From the NCBI GenBank assembly GCA_034670405.1, contig JAXDDX010000005.1:9368501-9432500 (forward strand): a DNA stretch of 64,000 bases, read 5' to 3'. Origin of the DNA: Hoplostethus atlanticus. Its lineage: Eukaryota; Chordata; Actinopteri; Trachichthyiformes; Trachichthyidae. The notes under the pieces were generated by a model, which saw only the letters and a program-made list of their open reading frames with translations, searched no databases and was not told where the DNA came from. Positions 1-13,207 of this stretch are shown one piece after another (position 1 is the first letter of the stretch; each line of letters starts with the position of its first letter). The position numbers and the translations under genes were made by a program.

Positions 1-3000
1 GCTCTTGTTTTGACAAGTCTGTCCTAACAGTTATATGAGAAAAGCTTTTAAGGTCAGTAGTAGGCTATGATGGTGACAGTGTCACGATAGGTGTGTGTGT
101 GTGATAGGTCTGCCTGACAGTATTGGTGGTAAGCTGGGCAAAAACAGGAAGGAGGATATTAGGAGGATGTTTTTCAAAAAAGAAAGGCAAAAAAGTCTGA
201 GTAGGGAGACGCAGTGTTGCATGCCTAACAAGGAACAGTTAGCATGGGTCCTTATACTGTATATTATGTTCATGATGCATAAATGGATTATTTCTGCAGG
301 AGTTTGAGGGAGGTGGAGCAACAACAGTGAAGCTCAAAATGGCACATTAAAAATGAAAAATGAAATCGACATCCCCCAACCTTTGACCCTCAGTGGGACC
401 AAGGAAAAACTCCCACGAAAACCTCATCAGGAAAAAAAATGGAAGAAACCTTGGGAAGGACCACACAAAAAAGGGATCAATGTACAAAGACAATCTCCAT
501 TAACAAAATTGGTGTGTCAAAATCAAAGTACTAAGTAGTATTGGGAGGCTGGGCCCTCTTACTCTGAAAGGCATGAAGAACACACAGACTATTCCTCTTA
601 GCATGGTGACCGGTCCGTTTCAACGGAGGGCTTAAAATACCCAAGCAGGCTAATACAATGCTAATACGCCACCAGACCTTTTCATTTAGCCCTGGTTATT
701 GACAAGCAGCACACATACATTTTTCATAGCTTTTGCATTATTGAGTGCATGAAGAGGTATGAGCGTGTGCGTGTGTGTAGTCAATAGTGTGTAGGCAATC
801 AAGCCAGCTTCACATTCATTCCCGCTGGACTCATTCATTCATTTCACTGATACCTGAAGAAGTACGTTTTCTTTTCTCCTCAATGGCAAATGAGATGAAA
901 GACTACTGAGGTGAAGCAGTGTGAGACAGCTAATGGACCATTTCCATAATCCCCCATATGGCACAAAGCTCCTAAAACACATAGAGTACAGTACAGGTGC
1001 CAGTCAACAGTCTCTCTCTGTGGGTCACTGTTAATTAATACGGCTTAGACGCCGCAGTCAGAAAGCAACGATGGCACATTAGCCTGATATTTTCAGACGG
1101 TGAAAGAGGCGGGTGAATGGAATGGTGTATGAATCAGTGAATCTCTAGCTCTAGACACATCTCTTTTGTGAGATGTCCATGCCAGACATCTATTTTATCA
1201 AGTATTATCAAAAGAGCTACATACAGTATGGCCCCCAGAAAGACTTGTCTAGGAAATCCAAGGTACAAGGAATGGTCTGGGAAATGTTGTGTTATAATAT
1301 GTACATTATTTCTGCATAACCTCACTGCACTAAGACAACTTTGGTAAAGGTTAGGGTTAAGGTCTTGGCTTGGGCAACTAAAACTTTGTTCAAGGTTACG
1401 CAACACCAACAATTTGGTCAAGGTTAGGTTAAGGTTTTGGTCCTGGATAAAAAAAAAACTTTGCTGAAAATGAAAACTTTGATGTATTAGTCCAGACTTG
1501 AACCCGGGTTCTGTTTCACACAATATTATATGAAATTATGGTGCATTACATTTGGTGACGAATTTGATAAGAGAAGAGGCTGAACAGAGAAGAGGCTGCA
1601 CTCTAACTATAGGCAAACTGGTCAAACCTTTATGCAGCCAACATGTCCAGTCATCCTCAGGACTCTTGATAAATGCATGCCGAGAACTCATCTATTGATT
1701 GACACAAAACAGTTTCACACAGCACATCTGCTCGGCTTCATTTACAGTGCCTGATCTATTTTTTCACCAATGCGATACCGATATGATCTGTTCATTGCTT
1801 TCTAATCAAAGGGAAATTAGATTCCATGTGGTTGGCTGCATGCATCTATGTGAGTAATCAGATCTCTAACACACACCGTGATGGCCATCAAGTCGATATC
1901 CTTCCCTGAATTGGTGGGGGGGGGGGGGGGCGCATCAGCACAGCAGCAGCATGTATACAAGACAGTACGAGAAGCTTCTTGGTGGCTCACTGGACTAAGG
2001 CGCATAGCCTGCATTCACATCACTGGAGTGGTTCACAACCTTTTCATCTGTCATACCCTCACACACCCTCATCATATAGAATAACCTAAGAAAAAACAAG
2101 CCTTGTAACACTGTGAGGGTGAGGAAATCAACTGGCACCAAATACAATATGTATACACTTGGCAATTTGGACAAAATAGTCCACCAAATGGCATAGAGTA
2201 TATTGTTACATACAGTTTGAACAAAGCGTTGCCGGCAGCCATGCAGGCATCATAGAGCCAAAGAGGTTTAGCAACCTCTCACTCAATACCGCAGAGACTC
2301 CAACCTTCAGGGTCTTCTTTTGTGCTGCCTCTATTGTTCCCTCTTCCATTGAAATCAATGCTACGATTTTCTTCATTTTCCAATTTCTTTCTGACATCAG
2401 AGGGTTCAATACGAACAACTGTTTCAATGGCAAACCTCTGATTAGACTGGTTTATCACTGAATTTCAATGTCTACCCCTTTTTTCATATTCTATGACATT
2501 GTCTGATTGTATGAGGAATTAATTTGATTTAATTAATTGTTTGTTTGATAAACTGCTTTGAGAAATTCAATAAAGTGCTAAATAAAATGTAATAAATGAC
2601 ATATGAACACATATACAATAAGCTTAGAAGGGTCAGGAGTCTCAGGACCAACTGAATCTGTCTAGGAAAAACATTTTAATGGCAGCGAGCCACATTCATT
2701 TATTTTTGGGAAAGCCATTGAAAATGAAAATCAATAATATTTTGGAATTAAAGAAATAAACCATTAATGTTTGTGAAGACAGTGAGTGGTTTAATGTTTA
2801 TTAGTGGAGTGTATTAGTTGAGAAAGCCCTACTAGCTGCTGGCCATGTTGTGGAAACTAGAGTTACCCCCAACCTAAGGTTGTAAAAAAAAACTGCAATG
2901 GCTCTATGATCAATAATCATAATATATATATTTTTTTGTTTTATAATATTATTTATATAATATTTGGTGATTGACAATGCAGAAGCCTGATATTTACGAT

Positions 3001-4099
3001 ACATCATCATGATCATGATGGTTTATAATCTTTTCTTGCCTAATTATTTTATTTATTTATTGAAGATGGCCAGGCTTTTATGATATTGGTTTCATTTCTG
3101 TTAATACCATTCTGACCTTGATCTCTAGAGCCCTTCATTAAAACTTTTTAAATGTCAGGCAGTGATTCAGGTCAAACAAGAAAGAAGAGGTGGGGGAAAA
3201 AAACAAAACACATGATGTAATGCGGCGTAATACCCAAGCAGGGAATGATCAATCCAAACTTTAAAAGAGAGCTTGATTTAGAATATAGGACAGGATTTAT
3301 GAGAGATGAAATAAAGAGTGAAGCCACAGGAGATTTGCTTTTCATTTTCTAGGCCATCTGAATCCACATCTCTCGGTTCACATGTATCCAAGTTCATTAT
3401 AACTAGACATCGGATCTCTCCTTTTTATTGAATTTGGAGCAGTCGCTCACGTTTGGCTATGTATAGCCAGTAGGTAAAAGCCAAGTCGAGCAGAAAAGAA
3501 AACGAGTGAATAAAAGCCAAGTCAAATCTCCTCTTGCCAGATCTCACGCTGTCTCTGGCAATCAGGAAAACGTTGTGAACATGAAAATGTGTCATATTTG
3601 TACCACTTGTGAAGAAATAAATATGTTTCATTAAAGTGGATATCATTAAATTGGATTTCATTAAAGTGTGAATATGGCTGGGGTTAGTTGGGTAACTTTC
3701 ACGAAATATGAGCTCTCGAGAGCAACAAAATCTCCTCAGATGTCCTTCACCCCATGAGACCATGAAAAATGGCAAGGAAGTGAATGGAGGATCAGTAACA
3801 TCCCAAATCAATTGCAACATAGATTGATGTCATATTGTTTGTTCACTTAATGGTTTGCTGAGGTACTGTGAAGCATTTCAGCAGGAGGAGCATCCTTTGG
3901 CCCAGCAGGCTAAGGCAACGTGGTCAATTCAACTTGTCTCGTTGCCTACCATTCCCTTTATCTCTCTCTTCTATCTCACTTGTGACTCCACTTTATATTA
4001 TCTAATATAAAAGCAGGAACATGACAACAAAAAAAACATAAGCTCCACCACAGAAAATGTACAAAGTCAACCTTCGAGGAGAGCCTCCCCGCGGCTTAC
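1..4099 (-). other. adcy2 intron 2 (partial), no further gene seen
   Basis: This stretch lies downstream of the exon 2 donor of adcy2, so it should be intron 2, with exon 3 beyond the left edge. I looked on the minus strand for the next membrane-spanning segment of the cyclase and found none. It holds a short G run (1916-1930), AT-rich sequence, and at about 1340-1510 a stretch with several 'aaggttagg' repeats like those common in fish introns. The short open frames here have no recognisable domain. Confidence 0.6.
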
Positions 4100-4297
4100 C
4101 TGATCCCACGGACAGATGATCCCGCCAAAAAACATGAAAAGGTAGCCCATGGCAACCAAGCAGGCCCAGATGACCAGGGAGAAAACACGCAGGAGCTTCT
4201 TGAAGATGGACTCGATACAGACCAGCACGAACACAGCCAGGAAGATCGCCAGCGCCGTGGGCACAGTGATAACAAAGGCTACGTGGTCCTCGACGTT
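4100..4297 (-). CDS. adcy2: Adenylate cyclase type 2, coding exon 2
   Basis: This exon codes for 66 residues of the first six-helix membrane domain of adenylate cyclase 2, the plasma-membrane enzyme that makes cAMP from ATP and is stimulated by Gs-alpha and G-beta-gamma. Recognisable stretches are VEDHVAF, ALAIF, VCIESIFKKLLR and LVAMGYLFMFFGG, covering two hydrophobic helices joined by a basic loop. The minus strand has a polypyrimidine tract and TAG acceptor just before 4297 and a consensus donor (CAG|GTAAGC) at 4100/4099. The phase is 0 on both sides and fits exon 1. The catalytic C1 and C2 domains lie outside the window to the left. Identification is from close similarity to ADCY2 as I know it; an ADCY4/7 paralogue is less likely because exon 1 also matches type 2. 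Confidence 0.93.
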
Positions 4298-5967
4298 CTA
4301 GGGGGGGAAAGAAAAGAACCGACAGACAAAATTAAAAAGGCTGCGAGAGAAAGAAAGAAGAGAGAGAAAAATAGAGGTGGAGTGAAAGATAGAAAGGAGG
4401 GATAATTAATTAGGGAGAAAAGAGACAGGGTTTGCGTGAGAGAGAGATAAATAAAGAACAAGCGAGTTAGATGGAGTAGCCTCTCTTCTGTTTCCCCTTC
4501 AGTTACTGGAAAAATACAAACAAAACCAAACGTGACTCAGTGAACACTGAGTGAAACAGATTCTTCTCTGATTGTCCTGCTTCTTCGAGCAGTCACTATA
4601 AAGACAAGCCTCTTCGATGAATCCAATCTGAGAAAAAAAAAATCATTTTAACACAAGATGCCTTTCTGCTCTGTATGTTCTTCAATAGATTTCACTTTCT
4701 ACTTGAGCAGCGAGAAACCGCGGAGAGGCTCGGGCCTGAAGGAAAACTCAGCAAACAGACAGAAAACATTCTCACAGCGATTTATCATGATGTCGCTGAA
4801 CACAAAGCACAGGGAAGGGGTGAATTGATGGAGGATGAAAAGGGAAAAGACACAGATTATTATGTGCATCAGCCTTACTTCAGCTCCTTATTTGAGCTAA
4901 AATAATGTGTTCCTTCCTTACCGTTGCCCTTATTTACATTTGCACAAATCTGTTCAAACCGCTGCGTGAGGTTTTACATTTGAAAGAGCTGTCCTTCCCC
5001 GCAGCTCCACTGTCAGTCAATTGAGAGAGAGCGTAATCTGATAATGCTGGAGGCTGCGGTGCCACTCATGCTGTCTGAACCACAGGCTCTTCAGGCAGAG
5101 AAGAGGAGGAAGGCAGGGATTAAGACATGAATATGTTTTTTTGTTTTCTCTCTCTGTCTGCCTCTGTCTTTCTCTTTGCTTTGACTTAAGACTTATTTGA
5201 GGTTGAGATAAAAAACAAGCCCCCTCCCTCGCTCCTTCCTTGTTTTGGGTGTAGGCTGTTGATTGATCTTGTTCGCTAGGGACTAAAATAGCAAAAACAT
5301 CAGACGAATCCGGCTCCTAGAAAACTAGACCATAACAAAATATTGGAACACCATAATGAAATCATGAAGTATAAACCCAGATAGTACAGTCAAAGCAAAA
5401 CCCAGCAACCCATATATCATTTCAACTTGAATATACAGGCAGACTACAGTATCACACTAACTAATGCAGCCATTCATATTTCCCCATAACACGGGGCTTC
5501 TCTAAGAGTGAAAGACACTTCAGAAAGATAGAAATCGAGAGAACATCTCATAGAGTGAGGAAATATCCTAAAAAGCCACTAGTGGGGACCTGTAGCAAAG
5601 CTGAAGCCACATCCATAATGGATTTGCTGCTGCTGCCTTTCTGAAACCCACTAAGATCTGAGAGTTCTAATAAAAATTTCAAGAGCTTCTTCAAGGTGGA
5701 TGTAGAGGGACAACGCAGCGGAATGACTAGTTTGCTCGGCCGGCCACCACCGCACTTCATTCCTGTGATGCTTTTCCACTGGTGCGACTGAGGATGGGAA
5801 AGGGTCAGAAGTTCTCAGCCAGGATTTAAACGCAAAAACTGCACCACTTTCCGCACCCCCACCCACTACGAACAAATGTGAAGTGGGTGCTGAAGATGGA
5901 TGCTAAGACAAATACTATTCTGACAATACTGCGACCAGGTACCAGGTGGGTGCACTATGATTCTTTT

Positions 5968-6085
5968 TATCTATCTATCTATCTATCTATCTATCATTCT
6001 TACTCCCCCTGCATCCCTTTTCCTTTCCTTTCCTTCCTCTCTCTCTCTCTTTCTTTCTCTCCCTCACTCACACACACACACACAC
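5968..6085. repeat. TATC/CT/CA compound microsatellite
   Basis: About seven TATC units are followed by CTTTC/CT-rich sequence and a short CA run. It is simple sequence within adcy2 intron 1. Confidence 0.9.
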
Positions 6086-7764
6086 AGAGTTGATGGGGTG
6101 GGACAGGAAGGGATGTGTGTGGCTGCGGAGAGCCACGGAGAGCTCTGTCTCGCCCCGAGCAGAGCTCCAAAACAGCACCGGATTTAGGTCACCCAGCCGG
6201 CAGGATAAGGGGATGGCATGATAGAAAGAAAGAGGGAGAGACAGCGAGAGATATGGGGAGGCGATGAAAGCGAAGGGCATGAGAGAATGGATAGAGAGAC
6301 AGAGAAAGAAAATAGACAGAGACAGCAGTGAGATACAGATAGCAACAGCCACGCTCGCCCACCCCAGGGATGGAGGAGAAAGGAGGGACGGGGGGGTAGA
6401 TAGACCCAGCAGTGGCCCTGATAGGAGAAGGCATTTACTGGGATGCTCATTCATCGTGAAGCCAGCAAATCATTGTTATCGGAGACCGGCGGATTAATTT
6501 CTTTCACTCAGATTGGGCATTGTGACATTTCTTTCCACCCCCCAAATACTGAAAATTTCAAAGGCATTACTGTTTGGTCCAAATTCTACAGCATCAGCGC
6601 AATATAACTCAATGTGACTATTTCTTGCTGCTCATGGCTGAAGGTTAAAAGATGCTTTCACACTTTGACACAACAATATAGTTTTTTTTTTCCTTTGGAT
6701 ATGCAAGCAAGAAAACCAGCTTGATATGATCATAGAAGTAATAGGTTTAAAATCAATTCAATTGATCAAATAAAGCTGTTGTTCAGTTAATGACCTGGAT
6801 AAAATGACTGGTAAATGATGGTTGACCTGCAAAATGTTTCCTCATGACAAACACAGTGCTTTTCAGGGGGTTATTAAAATGCAATCTACTATCTGAAAAG
6901 TTGCCAGATTAAATATTATGTATCAAAAGATTGTTGTCTCTTCTAATTTTTATTGATGAGGCATTTGATCTGGTTTGACTAATTAGCTGGAACTGATTCT
7001 GTTGATTTTGTGGATGTGCACATTCTGCCTCTCCAACCATCGATATTGACCCTACCATCTGTCGGCTGCATGAGAAGGTGCACGAATACCCTCTCCCATC
7101 CGTTGACAACTTTTTAAGAAGATCTGTTTTGTTTTTTGTTTAAATATAGAAAACAGAAATGTTCCCATTAATTAAGTGTGCCCTGGTGAGTCTTGTGACA
7201 TGCAGCGCTGGTGTTCTGTGTGGAGGCAGTGTTTACCTTTGTGTGTGTGTGTGTCTGTCTCTCTCTTTCAGTGTAATCCTTTCTCAGACTCAGCAGAGAG
7301 AGGGAGTGGAAGAGGCGTGATACTGATGACTAATACAAAAATAGTGTATTAAGCTGTAAAAATATGGTTATATTATATGATCTATAATAAACCGTTAGAT
7401 AATAATACATCATAAAAGGTTACAAAACATCCTTTTCCTATAACATATATTTCATGAGGCATGAGGCATTTCAGAATGAAATCACAACCAGTCAAAACAT
7501 GCATTTGCAAATACATGTCTCATTCAGAGCACCATGCCTCCTCCAGTCAATGTTTTTTTTGAAGTTTTTGAAGCACAGACAACCCCTTCAAAACAGTGAC
7601 AGAGGGAAAGGGACCGTGGCTCTTACGCTCCAGCTCTCTCTACAGCTCTTTCTGTAGTTTAATCAACCATGAGCTCAGACAATAACTAAGCCCCCTTATC
7701 CCCCCTGCTTTTATCTCATACCTTGTCTTCTCTTCACATTAGTGCTGCAATGAGGACCGCATGC

Positions 7765-7833
7765 TGTGAGTGTGTATGTGTGAGTCTGTGTGTGTGAGTG
7801 TGCATGCATAAAGATATTTGGCAAGCTTGTGTA

Positions 7834-7871
<38 letters not shown>

Positions 7872-8098
7872 AGGGAGTTCATGTATGTCAATGTTTGACA
7901 AGCCAGTTTGTGTGCAAGTGTGTATTTGTGTATCTGTGTGCATGCATGCGTGTGTGTGTGTGTGTGTGTATGTGTGTGTGTGTATATGCACTCTTGTGTG
8001 TACAGGTTTGGCAAGCCAGTTTGTGTGTGAGTGTGTTCCTATTTATATGCATGTGTACAGTATATGCCTATGTAAGCAAGTATATACACATAAGAGAG

Positions 8099-8137
<39 letters not shown>
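7765..8137. repeat. GT-rich and TATC microsatellite block
   Basis: There are long GT runs at about 7838-7869 and 7940-7984, with imperfect GT-rich sequence between and after them. A run of about nine ATCT units follows at 8099-8137. It lies about 130 bases inside intron 1 from the adcy2 exon 1 donor. Confidence 0.92.
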
Positions 8138-8272
8138 AGTTATTTCCTATACATATGATCATTAAAATCAGTAAACAAGCAAGATGCACGCAACATATTA
8201 TGCCATCATATGTGTGTATGGTCCAGCATGTGTTTGTTTATTTGCACACGTGTGTGTCGATCAGCAGCTTAC

Positions 8273-8491
8273 CAGTCCTGAAGCAAAGAAGACAGCCAGC
8301 AGAGCCAGGCAGGCTCCCATCACTATGAGCAGCAGAAACACAATGAGGGGATGCTGCTGGCTCATACAGTAGTACGACTCATACAGCCAGTCCGGGGACC
8401 TGTTCCTCCTTTGCTGCCCTGCTCCTCCTCCTCCGGGCTCCCCTGCCCGGTCCAGGAGGTACGTCTTCCTCCTTATCGCCTCCTGCCACAT
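8273..8491 (-). CDS. adcy2: Adenylate cyclase type 2, coding exon 1 (start codon)
   Basis: This is the first coding exon: 73 codons from ATG at 8491 to the donor CTG|GTAAGC. It begins MWQEAIRRK, a start shared with mammalian ADCY2. A basic cytosolic segment and the conserved DWLYESYYCMSQQHPL follow, then the first membrane helix (IVFLLLIVMGACLALLAVFF). The segment between them is richer in Gly and Arg than I recall for mammals. I chose 8491 because family members start there, but the frame stays open upstream to an ATG at 8806, so an extended N-terminus cannot be excluded. Phase 0 at the donor joins exon 2 in frame. It is the enzyme's N-terminal anchor, with no catalytic residues. Confidence 0.94.
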
Positions 8492-8990
8492 GGATCTGGG
8501 AGTCGAGAAGGAGGAAGAGGAGAGCGGGAAGCTGGAGGAGGAGGAGGTGGTCGTGGCAGAGATAGTAGTAGTTTCCACCACAGATGAGGAGCAGTTGCCT
8601 TGTTTTGCTCTCCTGCTATTGTTGTTCCTGTTGGACCCCCTGGTGCGAGAGCTCCTGATCTCCAGCGTATCCTTGGGTTCCTCCTCCACCTCCTCTCCTA
8701 AGTCCTTCAGGCGGAGACAACTGACAGCAGAGTCTGAGGCTGAGGCTGAGGCAGTGTGCGCCGGCCGGAGAGGTGGCAAGAACGCACCGAGGGTAGAGCG
8801 CAGCATCCTCCTCTTTCTCCTCCTGCCAACATGTTGGAGCAGGGAATGAAGGGGAGCGCAGACACTGAGCGCTCTTTAGAGAGAGAGAAAGAGAGGGGAA
8901 AAGTGGGAGGGAAGTGGAGGGAAAGGGGAGGGAGGGAGGGCCAAGGGGGAGGGGAGGAGGAAGCAGAAGGCGCAGCAGCAGCAGCAGCAA
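8492..8990 (-). other. adcy2 5' UTR / promoter-proximal region
   Basis: The sequence directly upstream of the adcy2 start is GC-, CpG- and trinucleotide-rich, unlike its AT-rich surroundings. This fits a 5' UTR and CpG-type promoter. It is open in the adcy2 frame for 105 codons from ATG 8806, coding for a low-complexity Ser/Thr/Glu-rich string. That openness probably follows from base composition. No TATA box is obvious. A transcription start cannot be placed from sequence alone. Confidence 0.4.
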
Positions 8991-9002
8991 GAGAAGTCAG
9001 CA

Positions 9003-9131
9003 AGTGAGAGAGAGAGAGACAGAAAAAAAGCGAGAAAGCGAGAGCGGGGAAGATTGAGCTGGAAAGAGAGCGAGAGAGAGCGAGGAAGAAAGAGAGAGAG
9101 AGAGCGAGAGAGAGAGAGAGAGAGAGAGAGA
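9003..9131. repeat. GA-rich microsatellite
   Basis: Imperfect GA dinucleotide repeats lie just upstream of the adcy2 5' region, on the probable promoter side. Such tracts can bind GAGA-type factors, but nothing here shows that. Confidence 0.9.
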
Positions 9132-9291
9132 TTACTACACCAGCACTAATGCATGATGCAATTAATGCAGTAAAATATTATATATAATTACAAATGAGAA
9201 GCAAAGATAAATAAACAGCTTGAGACCTGTATATTGCAGCTGTGACCCGGATGATGAGTCAAACCAGAGTTGAGATGACATCCCCCATGCC

Positions 9292-9292
<1 letters not shown>

Positions 9293-9334
<42 letters not shown>
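9293..9334. repeat. CA microsatellite
   Basis: About 20 uninterrupted CA units, followed by CCACC-rich sequence. Confidence 0.95.
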
Positions 9335-9336
<2 letters not shown>

Positions 9337-11280
9337 CACCACCACCCACACCCAGCCCACTCTGACGCTCTTCGATCCTTCCCTTCCCTCCCTCCCTCCA
9401 CACAGTCAGACAGCAATTTGCCTAAATGCCAGATTTGTTGAAGCGGCTTTCACTGGTCGAAGGTGAACTAGTGGCAATTGCTGCCTGATGAAGACGCACA
9501 AAAATATAGCGTAGGAAGGAATCATCCACCAATGGATATCGGTCTGAAAACAGGGCTATCCTGTGAAAAATATAATAAAGTAGCACATCGAAACTGGTGT
9601 GTTGTATTTTCATTTTACTGTCTGGATTTTGTGTCATATAGTGGTGTTAAAAAAAAAGACTCTTATTCTTCTCTCGAGAACAGGCAACACAGAGAGTGTA
9701 GCACTAACACAAAAAGACACGCACATTCAGAAACACACACACACACACACCTGCACGCACTCATAAAAACTAGGACTAAATTCTGCTAAAACATAATAGA
9801 AGGGGTGCTGTCCAAAGTGGTGCTTTTATTTTGATAAATAAATAATGCTTTCCAGATTCCTTTAAACCTAACCAACCCCTTGTCGTGTAACAAACCCTAT
9901 AGAGCGTTATGTCCTGCGGTTGTCGATGCTGTGCCAGTTAGTTTTGCAGAATCGTTCATGTTACAGGTGGCCCAGCGTGTCATTCACAAGCTGCCAACCA
10001 CAGGCACACCCTGCTTGTTTACACCAGGGTGCTCTTGTGTTGTTGGTGACTCTGTGGGTGAGCGGCTGGGAGTGTGTTCGGCGATATTGTTTTTCCTACT
10101 GAAGTATAAAGAAACAGAGGGGAATAACACAACCGGGAAAAGAGATTCCCCCTTTACACCGAGGTTAAAATTCACTTTTTCTGCCTCTTCTTACTGAGGC
10201 TGTCATAACTTTTCCAACAATAAGTAAGCATCTTTCTGTTGTCCTCTGTCGTGTATTTTTTACAGCGTTATTTTTGAGAAACTGCATGACCATTAAAATC
10301 CACCTGTCTTAAAACTGCAACTAGTGAAAGCTGGTTGCATGTGTGATGTAAGCAAATATTTTCCGACACTGTTTTTGGAGAGTTTTGTGTATTTGTAGGG
10401 CAGATAGCAACGGTTTGGCATTTTCAAAACCCTCATATTGTTACCAGCAGCTAACGTTGCTAGCCTGTTAGCAGTTTGTAACTTTTTTGTGGTTGTACAG
10501 CTGTCTGACAAAAGAAAAAGAAAGATATGTCAATGTACGACAATATTACAGTAACAGCAAAAAAACAACTGCTTAAACACCAAATTCATAGGTGCAGTAT
10601 GGCGCCCCCTGCTGAAACATTTTCACCCCAGAGCTGATTTGGTTTTAGATATAGTTTTTATTTAGATAGTGTTTTTAGATATATATCCTCAGTTCGAGAT
10701 AGCGTTGGTCAAAAGCACAAAGCTCTGACAGCTGCGACAATCCTGTAACTACGTTGGCACTTCAGAAGAGCCAACAATACACATTTTGCGTATATGCTGT
10801 CCCTTGAAGATCTGCAACCTGCAAACTTCTCAACAGATAAACTTTATCTCCATTCATTTGTTGTGTTATCTTCAATATGTTCTTTTGCTGTAATTATTTG
10901 TTGTGTTATCTTCAATACTACTGCATTTGTTCTGTTCTTATCTGGAGCCTGGTCTCTGCTGATTTAATGACCCATTTTCCCCACGGGACTCATTTAAACT
11001 CCATCTAATCTAATTACTAGAGAACTTCATTCTGTGGTTAAATTATTGCCCATTTAGCACTGAAGGAAACTCAAAATGTGTGTTCATTATCATAATCTAT
11101 GGAGTAGGAAGGGAAATAATTGTGATGTAGCAGATAGCTTTAAAAGCATTATTGGAATATTGATTGCTTCAAAACAGTTTTTCCGCTAGTGGAGGTGATG
11201 GTAGTGATGTGTTGATTATAGAGGTGAGGGTGGAGGTATAGTGTTTTCATTAGGGCTGGTGGGCTGGAGTTAATAAGATT
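9335..11280. other. Intergenic, no gene seen
   Basis: Mixed-composition sequence with a short CA run near 9735 and a small direct repeat (ATTTGTTGTGTTATC) at about 10857-10918. The open frames, up to about 105 residues, have no recognisable domain, start context or splice pattern. Confidence 0.55.
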
Positions 11281-11825
11281 CCCTACTCCTGCACCTCCTC
11301 CTCCTCTCCTCATCGCTCCCTGCTCCTCATTGCAATCCTCTCTCCCACCTCCTTCTTCATCCTTCTCCAGCTCCATCGTCTTTCTTCCTCCACATTTTCT
11401 TCCCCTATTTCTCCTCTAGCATCCTCTCTCTCCTCTCCCAATACAATCCTCTTCCTATTCCTTCCTTTAATCCTTACATCCTTCCCTCCTTTCCTTGTCC
11501 TCAATTCCCTCACAACCCTCCCACCTCACATCCTTCCTTTCACCTTCTCTCCTTCACCATCCTCCTCCTCCTCAAGCTCTCCCTCTGACTCCTCCACATT
11601 TTCCTTCTTCTTTTTTTCCCCCATCCTCCTCCAGGTCCATGCCCTCCCGCTCCAATTTATTTTCCTCCCATCATCCATTTCCTTCCTTTCCCTCACTCTC
11701 ATCCTCCACCCCTGCCTGCTCATCCCATCCTAAGCTGTATCCTCCACTCTGCCATCTTCCCCCTCCTTCTCTTTCTCCCCTCTTTTCTACTGTGCCTCAC
11801 CGTTCTCCTCCCCACCATCCTGAGG
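11281..11825. repeat. Polypyrimidine tract (TCC/CT-rich), about 545 bp
   Basis: The plus strand is almost entirely C and T, with repeated TCCTCC, CTCC and TTCC words and very few purines. The open frames in both directions here are low-complexity (Ser/Pro-rich or Glu/Arg-rich) and are not genes. Such a mirror-like homopyrimidine tract could adopt a triplex under supercoiling. Confidence 0.85.
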
Positions 11826-13207
11826 GCTAGAGATAGAGATGTCAGTATGTCTAGCGAAGACAGTATGTTCACCTCAATGCGGAGACATTTACATTGTATC
11901 TTACATAGAGATACATTTTTGTTGTCAAATTTGAAACTATTTGATTATTTCATGAGAAAAGCGAGGCTAAATTGAGAGTAAAATGACACTGAATAGGATA
12001 TTGACTCATGAATGGAGTATAAGGAGCTTACAAACGTATTTCATTACATACATTCATTACATTTTTTTCATTACATATACTCTAAGCCAATAACCTGTCT
12101 TATGCCTGCTCTCATTATGTGCCAACTTAATCTTCTTTCTTGTCTGACATGACTCCGTCTGGTTTGAGTCCCTGTCTGGGAGATTGTTCTGATGTCTAAG
12201 CCAGCAGTAATATCTACTACACAAAGTAATGCATCCATTTAAACATCAGCTCATTCAGAAATCCCAGTATGTTAACAGGAAGCTTTGTTGCTCTCAGGAC
12301 TTTCAACTTTATCCACCCTCCTCTCTTCCCAGGTCTGGGACCAGCTACTACTGAGTACAAATGGGTATTTGAGAGTGTAACAAACTCGCTACTTGACAGA
12401 CAGACGGAGACAGGATGCGGGGGAATACGGTTTTGCCCTTTTATTTAAACACTAACCATGAACCAACTCAGGCCACTCTGCTTAATAACGTCTCTCGCTC
12501 TCTGCAGCTTTTCAGCCCAGTCTTGCGGCGGCGTGCTCTCTCCCGTCTCGTTCCCACTCACTGGAAAAAGACACACGCATTGTTACATCAGTCCCAGGCT
12601 GCTATTATCCAATTAGTCTCAACTGGTGGCAGACAGTGTCGGATGAGGGGAGAACCAGCCTTACCAGCCTGATTCCTTCCCGCATCCAGCCATCCACCCA
12701 CACCCCCTCCTTTCTGCACATGGGTATACTTGCCATACTACTGCTGAGCAACGACTTTATATTGACTTTAAAAAAAACACTTCCCAGCACCCATCTAACT
12801 AGACCCATCCCTCATTACATCCCTATGTACATGGAGCAACAACACACACACACATTCGCTGAGAGCTGTGGTGGTAGCTGTCTAGTAAGTGGCGCATGGT
12901 TGTGAAGGCATGAGCTTTTCTGGGTGAGATCCTGTTGGCAGCATCCAGTTGAAGCATCTGTTGTCTACACATATGCCCACACAGCATCTACTTCTGTCAC
13001 ATGTGCCACCTTCAGGCCGGGCTGAATTTTGAGACGACAAAAGCGTGGTCAACGTCAGCTCCCGTCAAAACCGCGGCTTCCTCGCTCGTGGGAATCCAAC
13101 CAATGAGCAGGTCTTCATTCATTTGCGTCCTCTGTGCAGTAAGAGTACCCCAGCCACCTCAGTCAGGTCAATCAGATTGAATAAGAAGTTACAAACATTT
13201 GAGACAC

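Larger units (their letters stand above)
4298..8272 (-). other. adcy2 intron 1
   Basis: This interval lies between the exon 1 donor (CTG|GTAAGC at 8273/8272) and the exon 2 acceptor. It contains a TATC tetranucleotide repeat near 5968-5995 followed by a pyrimidine/CA-rich patch to about 6085, and a long GT-rich and TATC-rich microsatellite block at 7765-8137. I see no other exon. The open frames in the 6.1-6.5 kb and 7.7-8.3 kb parts are by-products of simple repeats. Confidence 0.75.

Noticed and set aside
8261-8272. Continuation VSC-stop at the end of adcy2 exon 1
   Set aside because: It is read-through into the intron; the GTAAGC donor and the conserved next exon show the true boundary.
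7734-8328. Cys/Val- and His/Thr-rich open frames
   Set aside because: Translations of GT/CA microsatellites.
11310-11830. Ser/Pro-rich and Arg/Glu-rich frames in the polypyrimidine tract
   Set aside because: Low-complexity by-products of the homopyrimidine composition.
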